Of a stretch of DNA of 64,000 bases, positions 50,959-61,738 are shown piece by piece (positions within the stretch are counted from its first letter, which is position 1; every line of letters begins with the position of its first letter). The stretch is from Flavobacterium degerlachei (GTDB lineage: Bacteria > Bacteroidota > Bacteroidia > Flavobacteriales > Flavobacteriaceae): NCBI RefSeq assembly GCF_900106645.1, contig NZ_FNMV01000015.1, positions 1 through 64,000 of the forward strand, read 5' to 3'. Position numbers and translations under genes: made by a program. The notes below the pieces were generated by a model. It searched no databases. It was not told the DNA's origin and was given only the letters and a program-made list of their open reading frames with translations.

Positions 50959-53900
50959 TTAATTCCCAAAATTATAACGAAGCGTAAATCCGGAACGAAT
51001 GTTAGTTAGAGGGAATGAAGTTGATATTACTGCTTTGGAAAATGAATGGTCATAATAGAATATTGCAGTAAGGTTTTTACTGAAAGAATAATCAGCCGTC
51101 AATTTCAAAGACCAAATATTTTGCCCACCCGCCAATTGATTATTATCGTAATCTAAATATCGCACTACAGTTTGATTATTACGATACGAAAAATCAGCTT
51201 TCATATTGATATCCCCTTTGATTATACCAGTAGGATTATCAGCCAGGCGTGAAGAAAAAATCACATCCTTAAAGCGGTATCCAAGTCCTACAACATATTC
51301 AATTCCTTTTACTTCTGTCAATAAGTTATTATCAAAACTCATAGATAATGCTCTGTCTTTTTTGATCTCAGTAAGTACTTTTAACGAACTTTTCAATTCA
51401 AAATCCATTCTGATTAGCGGACTAAATTGCTCCACTAAATTGATATTAGACATAATGGTCTTATTATAAAAGTTCCCACTATCATCAACTCCGTCAGGAG
51501 TATTATCATAATCAAAATTCGATCGATATTGATTGATCGTATAAGAAGCCCTATAATTATGTTGCAAAGAAAATCTTTTGAAATTCTTTTTAAACAAATC
51601 GTATCGCATTAATCCGTTATATTTCACCGCCCAATTAGGAATTGGAAAACTTCTAAAAATCCCCAGCGAAACACCTGAGGCATCGCTACCGGAATAAGCC
51701 GCAAGAAATGCTGGCAGCAATACTGCCTGATTGTTTTTACCATAACCTAAAGGATAGCCTTCATCATCAATATTTGCAGGATTAGTAACATCAATACCTC
51801 TTTCTGTGGCTAATCTTGTAGCCACTATAAGCCTATTAGACCTGAAGTCATCAAAAGCAGCTGATGAATTTTCATCGCTAGCTGAAAAAGCAGTCTTGAT
51901 TAATACTGTCGAAATTGAAAAAAGACCATATGTATAAGGTGAACGTGAATTGTATTGACCATCAAAAATGTCATACTGTTCTGAGTAATTCTTTGAATAA
52001 GATCTATCTGAAGTCAAATCAATTTTTAAGTCAGGAAACAAATCTACATTTGCAGTCGCTTTAAGCATCCTATTGGTCACTTGCGAGAAATTTTGATTAA
52101 AGTCCTGATAATTGGTAAGCCATCCGTTTTTAGCTGCTTCATACCTTACATCATCTTGACTTCCAAAAATAAATCCTAACGAAGGTCTCGAAGAGCCTAG
52201 AAACCCTACGCTTGGCGTATATCCTGGCAAAACTGTTCCACTATTCTCAGTATAATTAATTTGAATATTTTTTACACTGGTTAAAACCCCCATCAATCCA
52301 TCAACAAATTCATTGTCTTTGGCCTGTGGCTTCGCGGCAGTATTCACTACTTTCTCACCAGGTTTTGGTGCTGTTGCTCTAGGTTTTGGTGCTGCGTTCT
52401 TTCCCTTTGGTGAAATCCCTAAATATTTATACAACATGTCCATATTGAAACTTGAATTCAAACTATTAGAACGTGCATTCTGAACAGTATTCCCTAAATT
52501 GTAAGCAGTTCCTTCAATCTCTATTTGAGATAAAGCATTTGAAGTACGTTGCCAGCTATAGTCTCCGGTATAAGAATAATTTGCTTTAATAAAACTGAAT
52601 ACCGGAATTTTGTTAATTGGAATTTCATAATTCACTACCAACTGTTGCATGTGTTGGTTAGGGTCTCCAATATCCCAATAACTATCCCATATTGAAAAAC
52701 TGTCAATTGGTTCGTTATCCTCATTCAAATAATTCTTAACTATGTTGCTTGACGAAGCCGTATAACTCAGTTTTAATGCTTTTGTTAGATTATAATTAAA
52801 ACCATACTGGTAATTAAATGAAAAATTCCTTCTATATAAAGGATCAAGCCCAATACCTTGAACATCTACCTGTCTGAATTGTTGACGATTAAACTGTCTA
52901 TTAATATTTGAATTAAAGGAAATATTCGAAGGCAGATAGTTAAAATTAAAATCACTTAGTAATTTCCAATAGTCGCTCTTCTTCATGAACTCCATTTTCT
53001 TAAAAGGCTCAACTGACTTAGGTTGAAAACTAAATGCATAATCAACAGATGAATTTGCTTGTTGGTCTAAATACTCTTCAATTTCAAAATCATGTCGCTC
53101 CACTTTATTGTAGGATTGAGAAAAAGTGAAGTTCTCCGGATCATAAACGTGTTGTTTTTGCTCTGGACTTCTCTGTTTTCTAACACCTATAAAATTGATA
53201 CTTGTACGTTTTGTATAATCGATAGCTCTGTTAGTGATATTATCTTTCAATTCAGAGTCAGTGGTATTGTCTAACAACTGTTTTAGTTTGATATCTTGGT
53301 TAAAAGGATCGTATTCAGGAGTTATCGTTTCTTCGCCAACAGCATAATTAAAAGGCAAATTAATACCCCACTTGATAGGTAACATTTTTCCAAGGTTCAC
53401 ATTGGTTACAATGTTATATTGTTGAATATCTTCACGACTTCTTTCATTAGGTCCTTGTTCCAATGAACCAAAACCAATCGTACTTTTCTTTCCTGTGGCT
53501 GAAATTGTAGCAAAATCAGCAAGATTCGAATCTACGTTTAAGACAGCTGCCATACCACCCTGATTATCCATATCAGCCAAACGAAGTTCATTGAACCAAA
53601 CCTCTCCTTTGATATCCTGATGCGTTTCATTACTTTTTACACCCACCATCAATGTACGAACTAATCCAAAATTAGGATTTCCTTTGATCCCTAGCCTTAA
53701 TTTATTTGATTTGCTGGCCAGCGAAGCATCGAGTTCATCTTCGTTTTGATAATAAATTCCATCCAAAGGCAAGGTGCTTAAGTCAACACTCATGGATTGA
53801 ATTTTTAACTGAGTCAATAACGCCAGTGACAAATCAATTTCATTGGCTTCTGGCCAAACTAATTCAGCACTCAAAGCAGAACAATCAGCTCCAGATGATG

Positions 53901-56900
53901 TGGGTATTGTCACTTTCAATGGAATTTCTATTTGGTAAAAATTCTGAGTAAAGTCATTTCCAAAACGAATAAAACCTACCATTTGGTCATCCCTAAGAAC
54001 GATTTCATTAGGCAAAGATTCGGCATGCAAAAACATTTTTAATTTCTTGAATTGACGCATGTCAATACTTACATTTTTAAAAACCGCTCTTGAATCTTCG
54101 GGCTCCAACCCATCTCCTGAAACTCTTAGAGATAGCGCTTGTTCATTTTGATTAATAAGCGTATTGTTATTATATAATTGTTCTCTTTGTACTCCTGGAG
54201 GCACTACATAATTCACTGGACATCTATCACCATTCTCTTGAACATTTACAGCCAATACATCTAAATCAGTATTGTCGTCTAGTACATTTGTATCATTAAA
54301 ATCTAGTGTATTTGTATATCTTCTCCATTCTCCTCTCACTAAATCCAAAGCACCAAAACGAACTGTCACCTCTTCATTAAAGCCTGTCATAAACATTCTC
54401 ATAAAACGGATCGATCTAAAATCAGATATATTTCCAATTGTGTTTTCTGGCTGTGAAACTGGAATTTTAAACTGAATCCATCTTGAATCAGTAACTTCTC
54501 CGTTAGCTAATGTTACTTGCGTATTTCTTATGTCAGTAATATAATTTTGGCCAACCGTCATGTTTGGCTGAACGTCAATGCTATATTCATAATAAGCATT
54601 GATTGTATTCATTGTATTATCCCTATTGATATCTTCTACATCTGGTACGGTAGATGATCCTCTGTTAGGATTGCTAATATCAACAGCCGAGTTTCCATCA
54701 ACTCCATTGTAGTTTTTATATCGTTCTAAAATGCTACCAGAAGTATTCAAATAATAAGTATAATCATCCCCCGCCGGATCTGGATCAGAGGCAAAATTAT
54801 TGTACACAGCACCTTCATTGACATTAGCCAAACCATCTAAACCAATATCTTGATTGGTTCGATTGTTTGCATTAGCATCAAATGCATAAATTAAAGATTG
54901 TGAAGCTGGAACATCACCCCATATTGGTCTTGGATTTACCAATATTTGGTCTGGCCCAAGTCCGTTTTCATATTGCTTTCTTCCGTCTTTCAAAACATCT
55001 TCGGATATCTCCCCAAGATTGAAATAGATTTTACCCGTATTGCTTGGAAGAATTTTTCCTACTCCCTCATATGGATCTAAAACCCAAAACTGGATATATT
55101 CAACGTTACCTTGCTCAAAATTTGTTGAGTTTAGCGATCGCATAATTCCTCCAAAATTCTCTGCAGGATAAGCTTTAAAATTAGCATTGTTATTATACGG
55201 TCCTCTATCTGATGGGTAGTAACTCAAGTCTAAGGTATTTATTACCTGTGACTGTCCTTGAGCAATATCTGTTAGAGGGTACAATTCTTCACTATATATA
55301 CGTCTTGTACTGTTGAATGACAAATCATCATTTGTAATTCCAGGAGGTTTTTGGGTATAAAAAACAGGGTCGATAGAATACCAAGCCAATTTTGCTCTTT
55401 TAAAACCATAACTCAAATCATTTGAACTAGCGTTAAAATCATACGTGCTTCGAACATTCCTATCTGGTGTTGAAGATAGACTCCAAGCATAGGCTGAACG
55501 CATATCGATAGTAGATTGTGACCCTTCAAAATCATCAACATAAATAGTTGATTCTCCCTCGAACTGATCAGCTTTTGGCGAATCTGGCTTTAAAAAAGCA
55601 ATTTCCCCCCTTACAGAAAGGTTTGAAGGTACATCCGTATCTAAGTTGGGTAATTTATTTACTAATCGAGTCAAAAAAGGAACTTCAGTAGAAAAATTAG
55701 TATTGAATCCAAAAATTGTATTGTTAACAGATTCCTGACCAAAACTTGATTTCTGGGTGAATGGTTTTTCGGTCATTTTGAGATAGGTACCTCCAATCAA
55801 AAAATTATCTGAAATTTTATGTTCCACGTTTACTCCCATAAATTGTCTGGTTTGCTGACCAAATATGGAATTGTTTTCCAATGAAACATTAATTGGTGTA
55901 TTAGAAGCCTGTAGCGACGGATCTAAAATTTGTACTCTTCCCAATTGATAATTCACGCTATAGTCAATCCCTTCTACTAAAACTCTTCCTGCCGCCGTAA
56001 CAACAACAGAGCCTTGAGGAACATTGAATGCCCCAATTGGAATTCCATCATCTCCTGATGATTTATATCGTCCCCTTAAAAGGAATTTATTCTTATCACT
56101 ATCCTGCAATGCCCCTGATTGAGTATTGCGGTACATATTTCTGAATACATACTTCTTTTGATTTGCATTATAAGTAGCTTCATCATCATAATTTTCACCG
56201 CTTCCAGTATTTGAAAGTTTAGAAAATAGCAACTCTCCAAACGGCTCCTTAGTTGTGAATATTACGCGACCATTTTGAGAATCAATAGTAATACCTTGCA
56301 TAAAGTCAAAAAAACCATCACCACCAGTTTGTGGGTCATTATTGTAATTCAGTTTATCTAAATTAAAGACCTTAAGTAAGGGAGTTTCTGCAACTTTATT
56401 TTCCGCCGATGGACTCGGTGGAAACGGACTACCTTCAACCGCTGTAATATAGTTTAAAGGTGAAGGGTCACTATAAAGAATATTAAACCTGAAATCTTCT
56501 TGCTTAACCTGATAAGCACCTTGTATTTGATAAATATTTTTCATCATCAAATTCCAAACAGGGTTTTTGACATTCGTCAAATTGCTTTTTAACATTTTCA
56601 AAATCAAACTTTGGGTGATAATTGCTTGCGAAGCGTCTGTTCCAGTTACAACCGTTGCATCTACGCCATCACTCCCAAACTCTCCAACCTGATACACTTT
56701 ATCTCCAATTGTATATTGGTACGCAACAGCCAAAATCTCATCATTAGCTAATCTTTGCTGCAATGAAATATACCCTAATTGCGCATTAAAGGTATATTCA
56801 TTTGTTGTCAATTTCCTTGCGTTTTCTAATTTGGAATAATCCTGACCTTCGCTAACAGAAACATTAAAACCAGAACTTGCTGTTACAATTTCACGAATGT

Positions 56901-58116
56901 TTTTGTTCAACAAACCAGTTCCAGTAGCAATCTGTGCCGGATCAAAGTCATTATTTGAATTATCCGAAGGGGAATTAAAAGGATTATTAAAAATTCCAGT
57001 CGAAGGATCTAAGACAACGATTTCATTATCGTTTATTGGATTGCCATTAGAGTCGGTCAATTGACCTTCCCCTAAATCTTGAAGCGCAATTATATTTCTT
57101 AAATTGTTAGAGTTAGTACTAACGCGTGTCTGCTTATTGGTAACCCAAATTTCAAGTCTTGTTATTTGGACTCTACTATCGATAAAAGGGTAATTTTTAA
57201 GTGAAGCATCGTATTTGTTCCTGAAGTATTGAGATAAGAAAAAATGCCTGTCATTATCATAATCCAAAGCAAACATTTCAAAATCCTCAATTTTCCCACC
57301 GCCTTGTGCAACGACACTTTTGGTCTGAGATTTTTGTTCTGAGAAAACACCCGTAACGGTAGTTTTTCCAAATTGCAATTGAGTTTTCACTCCAAATAAA
57401 CTTTGTGCTCCACGAATCAATGAGCTATTTAGAGGCATACTAACATTTCCCACTTCAATTTTTTGGACAATATCATCTTCTGAAGGGGTATATTCTAATT
57501 TCATTAAGTTCTGAAAAGCAAATGTTGACTGGGTATCGTAGTTGGCATTTACATTCAGTCTCGTACCCACTTTCCCCATTAAGCTCATACTAATCCTTTG
57601 GTTAAAATCAAAAGATAGATTAGATCTATTTCTTGGAGAAAAAGACGGGTTGTCTTGTTTTGTGTAACGTAGTCCCAAATCCATTTCTACAGATCCAGTA
57701 GGCTTAACATCTATGGTATTGCTACCAAAAATGGATTCAAAAAGATTTGAATTTATATAGTATTTAGGCAGTAAATCTTTTTTTGCTTCTTCACTACCTT
57801 CTTTTTTTCCATCAATAGCGTCGCTTTTCTTCTTGAAATAATCTCTCATGGATTCTTTCAAAACTAAGCTTTCATACTCTTTTGGAGTCAGGATAATAGG
57901 GTAATTAATCGAAAATCCATCAACAGAATTGGTATAAATATACCTATCCGTAACAGGATCATAGCTATAAGCCGAGAGGATACTTTGAGGGTCCTTTATT
58001 TTGACTTTTCCTAAAGAAAAACCTGTTTTTACTGTATCTTGGGGCTCTTCATTTACCTGTGCATACGATACAAAACCACAAAATAAAACCAACAATAAAA
58101 TACAAATTTTACGCAT
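50959..58116 (-). CDS. sprA: Type IX secretion translocon / gliding motility protein SprA
   Basis: At 2385 residues this is the giant outer-membrane beta-barrel (36 strands in F. johnsoniae) that forms the type IX secretion channel. The signal peptide (MRKICILLLVLFCGFVSYA) is followed by a region that begins VKTGFSLGKVKIKDPQSILS, repeated SprA-type segments, and a long series of barrel strands ending SGFTLRYNFGN. A Pro/Ala/Lys-rich linker is visible (NAAPKPRATAPKPGEKVV). Loss of SprA abolishes gliding and secretion in F. johnsoniae. Its position between ruvA and gcvH agrees with the order recalled from F. johnsoniae. No frameshift or stop interrupts the frame. Confidence 0.95.
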   Translation of the reverse strand: MRKICILLLVLFCGFVSYAQVNEEPQDTVKTGFSLGKVKIKDPQSILSAYSYDPVTDRYIYTNSVDGFSINYPIILTPKEYESLVLKESMRDYFKKKSDAIDGKKEGSEEAKKDLLPKYYINSNLFESIFGSNTIDVKPTGSVEMDLGLRYTKQDNPSFSPRNRSNLSFDFNQRISMSLMGKVGTRLNVNANYDTQSTFAFQNLMKLEYTPSEDDIVQKIEVGNVSMPLNSSLIRGAQSLFGVKTQLQFGKTTVTGVFSEQKSQTKSVVAQGGGKIEDFEMFALDYDNDRHFFLSQYFRNKYDASLKNYPFIDSRVQITRLEIWVTNKQTRVSTNSNNLRNIIALQDLGEGQLTDSNGNPINDNEIVVLDPSTGIFNNPFNSPSDNSNNDFDPAQIATGTGLLNKNIREIVTASSGFNVSVSEGQDYSKLENARKLTTNEYTFNAQLGYISLQQRLANDEILAVAYQYTIGDKVYQVGEFGSDGVDATVVTGTDASQAIITQSLILKMLKSNLTNVKNPVWNLMMKNIYQIQGAYQVKQEDFRFNILYSDPSPLNYITAVEGSPFPPSPSAENKVAETPLLKVFNLDKLNYNNDPQTGGDGFFDFMQGITIDSQNGRVIFTTKEPFGELLFSKLSNTGSGENYDDEATYNANQKKYVFRNMYRNTQSGALQDSDKNKFLLRGRYKSSGDDGIPIGAFNVPQGSVVVTAAGRVLVEGIDYSVNYQLGRVQILDPSLQASNTPINVSLENNSIFGQQTRQFMGVNVEHKISDNFLIGGTYLKMTEKPFTQKSSFGQESVNNTIFGFNTNFSTEVPFLTRLVNKLPNLDTDVPSNLSVRGEIAFLKPDSPKADQFEGESTIYVDDFEGSQSTIDMRSAYAWSLSSTPDRNVRSTYDFNASSNDLSYGFKRAKLAWYSIDPVFYTQKPPGITNDDLSFNSTRRIYSEELYPLTDIAQGQSQVINTLDLSYYPSDRGPYNNNANFKAYPAENFGGIMRSLNSTNFEQGNVEYIQFWVLDPYEGVGKILPSNTGKIYFNLGEISEDVLKDGRKQYENGLGPDQILVNPRPIWGDVPASQSLIYAFDANANNRTNQDIGLDGLANVNEGAVYNNFASDPDPAGDDYTYYLNTSGSILERYKNYNGVDGNSAVDISNPNRGSSTVPDVEDINRDNTMNTINAYYEYSIDVQPNMTVGQNYITDIRNTQVTLANGEVTDSRWIQFKIPVSQPENTIGNISDFRSIRFMRMFMTGFNEEVTVRFGALDLVRGEWRRYTNTLDFNDTNVLDDNTDLDVLAVNVQENGDRCPVNYVVPPGVQREQLYNNNTLINQNEQALSLRVSGDGLEPEDSRAVFKNVSIDMRQFKKLKMFLHAESLPNEIVLRDDQMVGFIRFGNDFTQNFYQIEIPLKVTIPTSSGADCSALSAELVWPEANEIDLSLALLTQLKIQSMSVDLSTLPLDGIYYQNEDELDASLASKSNKLRLGIKGNPNFGLVRTLMVGVKSNETHQDIKGEVWFNELRLADMDNQGGMAAVLNVDSNLADFATISATGKKSTIGFGSLEQGPNERSREDIQQYNIVTNVNLGKMLPIKWGINLPFNYAVGEETITPEYDPFNQDIKLKQLLDNTTDSELKDNITNRAIDYTKRTSINFIGVRKQRSPEQKQHVYDPENFTFSQSYNKVERHDFEIEEYLDQQANSSVDYAFSFQPKSVEPFKKMEFMKKSDYWKLLSDFNFNYLPSNISFNSNINRQFNRQQFRQVDVQGIGLDPLYRRNFSFNYQYGFNYNLTKALKLSYTASSSNIVKNYLNEDNEPIDSFSIWDSYWDIGDPNQHMQQLVVNYEIPINKIPVFSFIKANYSYTGDYSWQRTSNALSQIEIEGTAYNLGNTVQNARSNSLNSSFNMDMLYKYLGISPKGKNAAPKPRATAPKPGEKVVNTAAKPQAKDNEFVDGLMGVLTSVKNIQINYTENSGTVLPGYTPSVGFLGSSRPSLGFIFGSQDDVRYEAAKNGWLTNYQDFNQNFSQVTNRMLKATANVDLFPDLKIDLTSDRSYSKNYSEQYDIFDGQYNSRSPYTYGLFSISTVLIKTAFSASDENSSAAFDDFRSNRLIVATRLATERGIDVTNPANIDDEGYPLGYGKNNQAVLLPAFLAAYSGSDASGVSLGIFRSFPIPNWAVKYNGLMRYDLFKKNFKRFSLQHNYRASYTINQYRSNFDYDNTPDGVDDSGNFYNKTIMSNINLVEQFSPLIRMDFELKSSLKVLTEIKKDRALSMSFDNNLLTEVKGIEYVVGLGYRFKDVIFSSRLADNPTGIIKGDINMKADFSYRNNQTVVRYLDYDNNQLAGGQNIWSLKLTADYSFSKNLTAIFYYDHSFSKAVISTSFPLTNIRSGFTLRYNFGN

Positions 58117-58140
58117 ACAATTCGTGCTTCTAAGTTTATT

Positions 58141-58722
58141 TTATAAGTTTTTTAAAGCTTTTTTAATAATTGCTTCTACGGAAGCTTCTGGGTCTTCTTT
58201 CACGATTTTTTCGACAAGTTTTTCTGAAGTTTTTCTAACAAAACCTAAGACCTCCAATGCAGATAACGCTTCATCTCTATTAGTATTGTTTTGTGACATC
58301 GAAACTTCATCTAAATCGTACAATTTAAGCACTTTCTCCTTCAAATCAAGTATTACTCTTTGTGCCGTTTTACTTCCGATTCCCTTTATCGATTGTATAG
58401 TAACCACGTCTCCAGATGCAATCGCATTTGTAATTTGTTTAGGATCTAATGAAGACAACATTGTTCTGGCGATATTAGCACCAATTCCTGAAACTGACAA
58501 CAACAATTTAAAAATCTCCCTTTCTGATTTCTCTACAAACCCAAATAACGTGTGTGCATCTTCTTTGATTTGAAGATGGGTAAATAGTTTAATAAAATCA
58601 GCATTAGGAAGCAATGAATAGGTATGTAAGGAAATATTTACATGATATCCCACACCTCCACAATCAATAATGACCTCTGTTGGTGTTTTTTCAACTAATT
58701 TTCCTTGTAAATGTGCAATCAT
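58141..58722 (-). CDS. ruvA: Holliday junction branch migration protein RuvA
   Basis: Binds four-way DNA junctions and recruits the RuvB motor. The 193-residue protein begins MIAHLQGKLVEKTPTEVIID, the OB-fold domain. Helix-hairpin-helix motifs follow (LLSVSGIGANIARTMLS, and TIQSIKGIGSKTAQRVILDL), and the C-terminal RuvB-binding domain has EALSALEVLGF. ATG at 58722 is preferred over one at 58749 that would add nine residues. sprA follows 24 bp after the stop, so ruvA probably heads that transcript. Confidence 0.94.
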   Translation of the reverse strand: MIAHLQGKLVEKTPTEVIIDCGGVGYHVNISLHTYSLLPNADFIKLFTHLQIKEDAHTLFGFVEKSEREIFKLLLSVSGIGANIARTMLSSLDPKQITNAIASGDVVTIQSIKGIGSKTAQRVILDLKEKVLKLYDLDEVSMSQNNTNRDEALSALEVLGFVRKTSEKLVEKIVKEDPEASVEAIIKKALKNL

Positions 58723-58756
58723 ATATTTACTGTATATCTCGTTTTGCAATAAAAAT

Positions 58757-58793
58757 AAAAAAAAGTTCTTTGCAAATGCAAAGAACTTTTTTT
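58757..58793 (-). terminator. Terminator of the malic enzyme gene
   Basis: AAAAGTTCTTTGCA / TGCAAAGAACTTTT forms a 14-bp stem with almost no loop, followed on the minus strand by a T-rich tail. It lies 10 bp past the malic enzyme stop. Confidence 0.85.
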
Positions 58794-58802
58794 AAATTCA
58801 AT

Positions 58803-61082
58803 TTATCTTTTTTTCTTCTGTTTTTCTTGAGCATCAATAACAGCAATAGTTGCCATATTAACCATTTCTTCTACACTAGCTCCTAACTGGAATATATGGA
58901 CAGGTTTCCCCATTCCTAACATAATTGGTCCAATTGAATCTACCTTATTTAATTCTTTTAACAACTTATAAGTTATGTTAGCCGAATCAAGATTAGGAAA
59001 AATTAAAGTATTCACTTTTTTACCTGCTAATTTAGAGAACGGAAATTTTTCCTTCAACATCTCTTGGTTCAAAGCAAAATCAGCCTGAACTTCCCCATCT
59101 ATAATCATATCTGGATGATGCTCATGCAAATAAGCAACTGCTTCTCTCACTTTAGAAGCATTTTCATCCGTCGAGGAACCAAAATTAGAAAATGATACCA
59201 TGGCTATCACAGGCTCCACACCAAACATTCTAGCTGTTTTAGCAGTCATAATGGCTATTTTGGCTAATTCAAGAGCTGTAGGGTTAATGTTAATGGCTGT
59301 ATCAGACAAAAACATTGGTCCTCTTGCAGTCATCATCATATTTGTAGTAGCTACTATCGAAGCCCCAGGAGCTTTAGGAATAAGCTGTAACATAGGCTTC
59401 ACTACAGAAGAGTAACTCCTGCTGTACCCAGTAACTAATCCATCTGCTTCTCCTTCATTGACCATCATTGCCGCGAAATAATTTCTTTCTCGCATTAACT
59501 TCTGAGCATCTAACAACGATATTCCGCGTCTCTTTCTGGCTTCCCAGTATATATTTGCAAACCTATTTCTTCTGTCGTTTTCTTCGTCAATTTTGGTATC
59601 AATAATTGGAACTTCGGTCTCAAACCCAAGCTCTTTTTTCAATTCCAAAATAATTTCCATGTTCCCAAGTAATATTGGTAAACAAGTACCTTCTTCAAGA
59701 ACAATTTGAGCTGCTTTTAGCACATCTAAATGATCTGCTTCTGCAAAAATGATTCTTTTCGGATCCATTTTGGCTCTGTTGGTAACCAAACGAACCATTT
59801 TATTATCGTTCCCTAATCGGTCATAAAGTTCCTCTTCATATTTATTCCAATCTGTAATAGGATTTAATGCCACTCCAGAATCCATGGCTGCTTTTGCTAC
59901 TGCAGGTGCAACGACGGTAATCAACCTAGGGTCGAATGGAGAAGGAATAATATAGTCGCGACCAAAGATAAGTTTGGTAGCACCATAAGCGATATTTACT
60001 TGTTCCGGCACGTGTTCTTTAGCTAAAGCTGCAAGAGCACGAACAGCAGCCATTTTCATAGCCTCGTTAATTTTGGTAGCACGAACATCTAATGCACCAC
60101 GAAATATATATGGAAACCCAAGAACATTGTTGACTTGATTAGGATAATCTGACCTTCCTGTAGCCATAATAATATCATCTCTCGTAGCTATTGCTAAATG
60201 ATAATCAATTTCTGGAACTGGATTCGCCATTGCAAAAACAATAGGATTATCAGCCATTGAAAGCAGCATTTCAGCAGAAAGAACATTTCCGGCAGAAAGT
60301 CCTAGAAAAACATCAGCATTTATTATAGCTTCTCCTAATGTAGTCTCTTTTTTACCAATGGAATATCTTTGTTGTAGTGCAGATAAATCAGTTCTATCTT
60401 CTGAAAGAACGCCGTCTTTATCAAACATTGTTATATTAGCAGGGTTAACTCCTAATAAAACATACAAATTGGCACAAGCCAATGCAGCAGAACCTGCCCC
60501 TGAAACAATTACTTTCGCATTTTGAATTTCTTTATCAGCTAATTCAAGTGCGTTTAACAAAGCTGCTGATGAAATGATAGCGGTTCCATGTTGATCATCA
60601 TGCATCACAGGAATATCTAACTCCTCAACCAACCTTCTTTCAATTTCAAATGATTCTGGAGCTTTGATATCTTCTAAATTTATACCTCCAAATGTTGGGG
60701 CAATCGCTTTTACAGTATCAATAAATTTGTCAATATCCTTAAGGTCTATTTCAATATCAAAAACATCAATGTCTGCGAAAATTTTAAACAACAGTGCTTT
60801 CCCTTCCATTACAGGTTTTGATGCTTCAGGACCTATATCTCCTAGTCCTAAAACTGCTGTTCCGTTAGTTATAACAGCTACTAAATTCCCTTTAGCAGTA
60901 TATTTATAAACATTATTTACATCTTTTGCGATTTCCAAACAAGGCTCAGCTACGCCTGGAGTGTATGCCAAAGACAGGTCTCTTTGTGTTGCATATTTCT
61001 TAGTAGGAACAACTTGTATCTTTCCTGGAGTTGGTTTTGCATGATATAATAACGCTTCTCTTCTCTTGCTATTCTTGTTCAT
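58803..61082 (-). CDS. maeB: NADP-dependent malic enzyme with phosphotransacetylase-like domain
   Basis: A 759-residue two-domain protein. The malic enzyme half (about 1-420) has LSLAYTPGVAEPC, DDQHGTAIISSAALLNALEL and the Rossmann motif VSGAGSAALACANL. It decarboxylates malate to pyruvate with NADP+. The C-terminal half (about 430-759) resembles phosphate acetyltransferase (LVTGYSRSYSSVVKPMLQLI, GMGKPVHIFQLGASVEEMVNM); in MaeB proteins this part is regulatory and binds acetyl-CoA rather than being catalytic. It has a predicted promoter at 61106-61113 and its own terminator. Confidence 0.94.
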   Translation of the reverse strand: MNKNSKRREALLYHAKPTPGKIQVVPTKKYATQRDLSLAYTPGVAEPCLEIAKDVNNVYKYTAKGNLVAVITNGTAVLGLGDIGPEASKPVMEGKALLFKIFADIDVFDIEIDLKDIDKFIDTVKAIAPTFGGINLEDIKAPESFEIERRLVEELDIPVMHDDQHGTAIISSAALLNALELADKEIQNAKVIVSGAGSAALACANLYVLLGVNPANITMFDKDGVLSEDRTDLSALQQRYSIGKKETTLGEAIINADVFLGLSAGNVLSAEMLLSMADNPIVFAMANPVPEIDYHLAIATRDDIIMATGRSDYPNQVNNVLGFPYIFRGALDVRATKINEAMKMAAVRALAALAKEHVPEQVNIAYGATKLIFGRDYIIPSPFDPRLITVVAPAVAKAAMDSGVALNPITDWNKYEEELYDRLGNDNKMVRLVTNRAKMDPKRIIFAEADHLDVLKAAQIVLEEGTCLPILLGNMEIILELKKELGFETEVPIIDTKIDEENDRRNRFANIYWEARKRRGISLLDAQKLMRERNYFAAMMVNEGEADGLVTGYSRSYSSVVKPMLQLIPKAPGASIVATTNMMMTARGPMFLSDTAININPTALELAKIAIMTAKTARMFGVEPVIAMVSFSNFGSSTDENASKVREAVAYLHEHHPDMIIDGEVQADFALNQEMLKEKFPFSKLAGKKVNTLIFPNLDSANITYKLLKELNKVDSIGPIMLGMGKPVHIFQLGASVEEMVNMATIAVIDAQEKQKKKR

Positions 61083-61105
61083 TTATTTGGATTTTGTCTA
61101 GCCTA

Positions 61106-61113
61106 CAAAGATA
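61106..61113 (-). promoter_or_regulatory. Predicted -7 element for maeB
   Basis: TATCTTTG on the minus strand matches TAnnTTTG, about 24 bp before ATG 61082. A T-rich tract lies at -33. Confidence 0.5.
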
Positions 61114-61178
61114 TAAGACTTGGTTTAAAAAGTAGGCTTTTATACTATTCTTTTACAAAAAAACCTCTTATACAAAAA

Positions 61179-61206
61179 AAATAGCTGCACTAATTGGCAG
61201 CTATTT
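61179..61206 (-). terminator. Terminator of the CBS protein gene
   Basis: A perfect 10-bp stem (AAATAGCTGC / GCAGCTATTT) with an 8-nt loop is followed on the minus strand by a run of T. It lies 23 bp past the CBS gene stop. Confidence 0.87.
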
Positions 61207-61228
61207 ATACACATGTCTATATTTTTAA

Positions 61229-61663
61229 TTACGATTTCGTTCCACTAATGTATGAATCTAGATGCTTTATGGTATCTTTTTGTACCTCTATAATCGATAT
61301 AACGACATCACCTATCGAAATAATACCGATAACAACATTATTTTCTACAACTGGTAAATGTCTAACTCTCTTTGTAGTCATTAATTCCATACAATACTCT
61401 AAGTTATCAGTTGGTTTGACAGTGATTATATTAGTCGCCATAATCTCATGCACCAAAGTTTCTTTTGAAGATTTGTCTTTTAAAACAATTTTCCTAGCAT
61501 AATCTCTTTCAGATAAAACACCTTTCAATGCTGAATCTTCAATTACCAAGACTGCACCAATATTTTTTTCGCCCATCACTTTTATGGCGTCATATACCGT
61601 GATCGTTGAAACTATTGAATATACTTCGTTCCCTTTTGAGCTTAATATTTGATTTACAGTCAT
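61229..61663 (-). CDS. CBS-domain pair protein
   Basis: A 144-residue soluble protein made of two CBS domains and little else. The first has SIVSTITVYDAIKVMGEKNIGAVLVIE and GVLSERDYARK; the second has TVKPTDNLEYCMELMTTKRVRHLPVVE and GIISIGDVV. The ERDYARK segment and order are typical of the stand-alone 'CBS pair' family that binds AMP/ATP or NADH. Its target is unknown. It is alone between two terminator/promoter regions. Confidence 0.9.
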   Translation of the reverse strand: MTVNQILSSKGNEVYSIVSTITVYDAIKVMGEKNIGAVLVIEDSALKGVLSERDYARKIVLKDKSSKETLVHEIMATNIITVKPTDNLEYCMELMTTKRVRHLPVVENNVVIGIISIGDVVISIIEVQKDTIKHLDSYISGTKS

Positions 61664-61738
61664 CTTTAATAAATTAGGTTGACTATAAAGTTAAAAAAAA
61701 TATCATAGAAACTACAAATATCATTAAAAAAATAACGG

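Noticed and set aside
51206..51469. Open frames on the plus strand inside sprA (also at 53092, 53706 and 54272)
   Set aside because: They lie fully antisense to a continuous 2385-residue gene, have no start context or family features, and have odd composition. They are by-products of sprA codon use.
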